Origin: DATCSE01 sp036568605
GTDB lineage: Bacteria; Pseudomonadota; Gammaproteobacteria; Burkholderiales; Burkholderiaceae_C
Direction of reading: 5' to 3'
NCBI GenBank assembly: GCA_036568605.1
Contig: DATCSE010000333.1
Location: 1 to 9,456, forward strand
Length of the DNA: 9,456 nt
The position numbers were made by a program, and so were the translations under genes. Shown here piece by piece: positions 7,397 to 9,456 of this stretch. Numbering within the stretch: position 1 is the stretch's first letter; every line of letters starts with the position of its first letter. A model generated the notes under the pieces. The model saw only the letters and a program-made list of their open reading frames with translations. It was not told where the DNA came from and ran no database searches.

Positions 7397-8182
7397 TCAG
7401 AACGTCTTCTTGACGCCGACCACGACGCCGAACTTGCCCAGGTCCTTGCCGTTGGCCGGCGAGGCGTAGGCCTTCACGCCGTTGATCGACTTGGTGTCGG
7501 TGCCGACCAGCGCGACCGTGCCGCTGAAGCCGCTGCCGAAGTCCTTGGCCAGCGTCACCGAGTAGTCGGTGTACGAGAAGTCGTCGTTGTTGGCGCCGTT
7601 CTCGCCGCCGCGGATCTTCTGGTAGCCGATGTGCGGCACCACGCTGAAGCCGCTGCCGACGTCGAAGGTCGCCGACAGGTCGAGATAGCCGCTGTTCTTG
7701 CTGTCGGCGGTGCCGAACAGGTTGGTCACCGAGTGCGAGTACTTCAGCGTCGCCGGCCCGTAGGTCAGCGCGCCATAGATCTCGGTGGTGTTCGCGTTCT
7801 TGAACCCGGGGACGTCCTTGAGCTTGTTGCTCGGGTAGTAGTAGGTCAGGACGCCGACGTCGTAGGTGAAGTCCTTCGAGATCTCGCCCTTGTAGCCGCC
7901 ATAGATGTCCCATTCGACGCTGCCCTTGGCGTCGACGCCGGCGGCCTCTTCCCAGTCCTTGATCCACTTGATCGTCGAGGCCCAGGTGCCGACGTAGAAG
8001 CCGCTCGCGAATGCGTAGTCGGCGCCGCCCTGCAGGGCCGGCTTCAGGCGCGTCTGCGAGATGCCGCGGTAGCGGTAGTCGCTGACCGCTCCGATGTTGA
8101 ACGACAGCGGGCTCGCGTCTTCGGCGTGGACCGCTGCGCTCAGCACCGAGGCCGTCGCGAGAATCAACAGGGACTTGGTCAT
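7397..8182 (-). CDS. Putative outer-membrane porin, Gcw_chp / TorF family (TIGR02001, PF09694)
   Basis: A 261-aa exported protein. MTKSLLILATASVLSAAVHA is a clean Sec signal peptide with cleavage before EDASPLSF. The mature part has the alternating polar/aromatic pattern of a beta-barrel: NIGAVSDYRYRGISQT near the start (the family hallmark), YAFASGFYVGTWAS, VEWDIYGGYKGEI, FTYDVGVLTYYYP, and a final strand FGVVVGVKKTF that ends in Phe, the usual outer-membrane assembly signal. The start at 8182 follows GGAG (8191-8194) by 8 nt. The frame is open further upstream, but that sequence is intergenic and contains the sigma-54 promoter. It is the first gene of the operon with glnK (28 nt away) and amtB. 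Family function is not established; the context suggests passage of ammonium or another nitrogen compound across the outer membrane, which is inference. Confidence 0.88.
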   Translation of the reverse strand: MTKSLLILATASVLSAAVHAEDASPLSFNIGAVSDYRYRGISQTRLKPALQGGADYAFASGFYVGTWASTIKWIKDWEEAAGVDAKGSVEWDIYGGYKGEISKDFTYDVGVLTYYYPSNKLKDVPGFKNANTTEIYGALTYGPATLKYSHSVTNLFGTADSKNSGYLDLSATFDVGSGFSVVPHIGYQKIRGGENGANNDDFSYTDYSVTLAKDFGSGFSGTVALVGTDTKSINGVKAYASPANGKDLGKFGVVVGVKKTF

Positions 8183-8235
8183 GCTCGGGACTCCGTTTTC
8201 GTGGGGATGAGGGATAAGAGGCGCGGGGCCGGTTG

Positions 8236-8251
8236 TGCACGATGTGTGCCA
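8236..8251 (-). promoter_or_regulatory. Sigma-54 (RpoN) promoter for porin-glnK-amtB
   Basis: The minus strand reads TGGCACACATCGTGCA from 8251 down to 8236, against the consensus TGGCACG-N4-TTGCA. The full TGGCAC -24 box is present, GG (8250-8249) and GC (8238-8237) are separated by exactly 10 nt, and only the first T of TTGCA and the G after TGGCAC differ. The expected start of transcription is about 8225, giving a 5' leader of about 42 nt before the porin ATG. Confidence 0.8.
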
Positions 8252-8314
8252 GCGCCCTTGCAAGCCGTTACCGCACCGTGATGGACCGGGTCGATCCGAT
8301 TCGCACCACACGGC

Positions 8315-8329
8315 GCACCACATCGATGC
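8315..8329. promoter_or_regulatory. NtrC-like binding site, proximal
   Basis: GCACCACATCGATGC matches the enterobacterial NtrC dyad GCACC-N5-GGTGC with one mismatch (A for the second G of GGTGC). Its centre is about 97 nt upstream of the inferred sigma-54 start, in the range where NtrC enhancer sites usually lie. Confidence 0.5.
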
Positions 8330-8342
8330 GTCGCCAACTCCC

Positions 8343-8357
8343 GCACACCGTTGGTGC
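8343..8357. promoter_or_regulatory. NtrC-like binding site, distal
   Basis: GCACACCGTTGGTGC has intact GCAC and GTGC half sites at the correct 7-nt spacing; the only departure from GCACC-N5-GGTGC is A for the fifth base. Its centre is about 125 nt upstream of the inferred start and 28 nt from the proximal site. Two dyads placed like this resemble the paired enhancers of E. coli glnAp2, although there the centres are three full helical turns apart. Confidence 0.55.
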
Positions 8358-8458
8358 GATGACAGGCAATCCCCTCGACGGAGGCCCCCGCCGAGCGGGT
8401 GGGCAAGCCGCCGCGGCGTTGAACACAATGGCGCGCGCCTCCCGCCCACCACGACCCC

Positions 8459-9456
8459 ATGTCGCTTGCCGTCATCCACAGCCGGGCCCTGAACGCGCTG
8501 GTCGCCGCCGAGGTCACGGTCGAGGTGCATCTGGCGAATGGCCTGCCGAGCTTCACGCTCGTCGGGCTCGCCGACACCGAGGTCAAGGAGGCGCGCGAAC
8601 GGGTCCGCGCGGCGCTGCTGAACAGCGGCCTGGAGTTCCCGCACAACAAAAGGATCACGGTCAACCTCGCGCCGGCCGACTTGCCGAAGGAATCGGGCCG
8701 TTTCGACCTGCCGATCGCGCTGGGCATCCTCGCGGCGAGCGAGCAGATCGATGCGCGCGAACTGGAGCGCTATGAATTCGCCGGCGAGCTCTCGCTGGCC
8801 GGCGACCTGCGGCCGGTGCGCGGCGCGCTCGCGATGGCGCTCGCGCTACAACGCCAGGCGAGACAGCGGCAGGACCATCCGCCGCGGGCACTGGTGCTGC
8901 CGGCGGCCAGCGCCCAGGAGGCCGCGCTGGTCGAGGGCCTGACGATCCACCGCGCGGCCCATCTGCTCGAAGTCGTGCAGGCGTTGCTGCCCGAATCGGC
9001 GCCGCACCGCACGCCGCTCGCCCGCGCGACACCGCTGCCCCCGGGGCCTGTCGCGGCGTTGCCGGACCTGCGCGAGGTCAAGGGCCAATTCAGCGCGAAG
9101 CGCGCGCTCGAGATCGCGGCCGCCGGCGGGCACAGCCTGTTGATGGTCGGCCCGCCGGGCAGCGGCAAGTCGATGCTGGCCCAGCGCTTCGCCGCGCTGC
9201 TGCCCGAGATGGACCATGACGCGGCGCTCGAATCGGCCGCGGTGCTGAGCCTGGCCGGGTTGTTCAGGCAGGAGCGCTGGCGCCATCGCGTGCTGCGCAC
9301 GCCGCATCACAGTGCCTCGGCCGCTGCGCTGGTCGGCGGCGGCACGCCGCCGCGGCCGGGCGAGGTTTCGCTCGCGCACCACGGCGTGCTGTTCCTGGAC
9401 GAGTTCCCCGAGTTTCCGCGCCCGGCGCTCGAAGCGCTGCGCGAGCCGCTCGAGAC
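8459..9456 (+). CDS. comM: ComM-like / YifB-type AAA+ ATPase (magnesium-chelatase-like), 3' end cut by window edge
   Basis: Member of the YifB/ComM family (ChlI-like N-terminal domain plus Mg-chelatase AAA+ core). ComM is a hexameric helicase that promotes branch migration during natural transformation in Vibrio and Haemophilus; the gene is also found in species not known to be competent. 332 codons are visible. The N-terminal domain shows VEVHLANGLPSFTLVGLAD (about 21-39), ARERVRAAL and NLAPADLPKESGRFDLPIALGIL (69-91). The linker is followed by Walker A GPPGSGKS (231-238), SPHHSAS-like TPHHSASAAALVGGG, and Walker B GVLFLDEFPEF (309-319). The family is usually about 500 aa, so about a third, including the C-terminal Mg-chelatase domain, lies beyond the window. 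The ATG at 8459 matches the conserved MSLAVIHSRAL start, with no obvious Shine-Dalgarno. It is transcribed divergently from the porin operon. Despite the chelatase name, a role in Mg-porphyrin synthesis is unlikely. Confidence 0.95.
   Translation, partial: MSLAVIHSRALNALVAAEVTVEVHLANGLPSFTLVGLADTEVKEARERVRAALLNSGLEFPHNKRITVNLAPADLPKESGRFDLPIALGILAASEQIDARELERYEFAGELSLAGDLRPVRGALAMALALQRQARQRQDHPPRALVLPAASAQEAALVEGLTIHRAAHLLEVVQALLPESAPHRTPLARATPLPPGPVAALPDLREVKGQFSAKRALEIAAAGGHSLLMVGPPGSGKSMLAQRFAALLPEMDHDAALESAAVLSLAGLFRQERWRHRVLRTPHHSASAAALVGGGTPPRPGEVSLAHHGVLFLDEFPEFPRPALEALREPLE

Noticed and set aside
8247..8262. Sigma-54-like sequence TGCCAGCGCCCTTGCA on the plus strand, pointing to comM
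   Set aside because: The TTGCA part is perfect but the essential GG of the -24 box is absent, and comM genes are not known to be under sigma-54.
8273..8287. Third possible NtrC half site, GCACCGTGATGGACC
   Set aside because: Only one half matches well, and the other half has two mismatches in five bases. It lies at about -55, too close for a standard enhancer.
7397..8644. N-terminally extended version of the porin reading frame, starting upstream of 8182
   Set aside because: The extension would run through the sigma-54 promoter and into comM on the opposite strand, and would bury a clear signal peptide that has its own ribosome binding site.
8459..9456. True magnesium chelatase subunit ChlI/BchI (bacteriochlorophyll synthesis)
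   Set aside because: The N-terminal block MSLAVIHSRAL...VEVHLANGLPSFTLVGL and the placement of the AAA+ core after about 200 residues are those of YifB/ComM, not ChlI. No photosynthesis genes are nearby.

Overview
The window looks like chromosomal DNA of a GC-rich betaproteobacterium, most likely of the order Burkholderiales. The reasons are strong G/C bias at third codon positions, a GshA of the proteobacterial PF08886 type, a Gcw_chp/TorF-type porin next to glnK-amtB, and a ComM-type AAA+ protein. This placement is inference from gene content, since no rRNA or other marker is present. Gene density is high. I see no mobile element, tRNA, CRISPR array or sign of recent transfer.

Layout, right to left for the minus strand. 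A plus-strand comM-like gene (8459 to the right edge, 3' end missing) diverges from a minus-strand nitrogen operon: putative outer-membrane porin (7397-8182), the PII signal protein glnK (7030-7368) and the ammonium channel amtB (5463-6992). The 276-nt divergent intergenic region carries a good sigma-54 promoter (8236-8251). Two NtrC-like dyads (8315-8329 and 8343-8357) lie about 100-125 nt upstream of the inferred transcription start. The operon ends in a 3-nt-loop perfect hairpin followed by a clear intrinsic terminator (5386-5410).

Beyond the terminator comes a second minus-strand cluster: gshA (glutamate-cysteine ligase, 3974-5269) and two tandem Kup-type potassium transporter genes, kup copy A (1957-3918) and kup copy B (left edge to 1888, with only the last codons and stop missing). 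No terminator is visible between these three genes, so co-transcription is likely.

Functionally, the right half is a nitrogen-limitation module: outer-membrane passage, inner-membrane ammonium entry and PII gating of the channel. The left half joins the first step of glutathione synthesis with potassium uptake. The components belong to known families. The points of most interest are the inclusion of an uncharacterised porin in what looks like an NtrC/sigma-54 regulon, and the gshA-kup-kup arrangement with its duplicated transporter.
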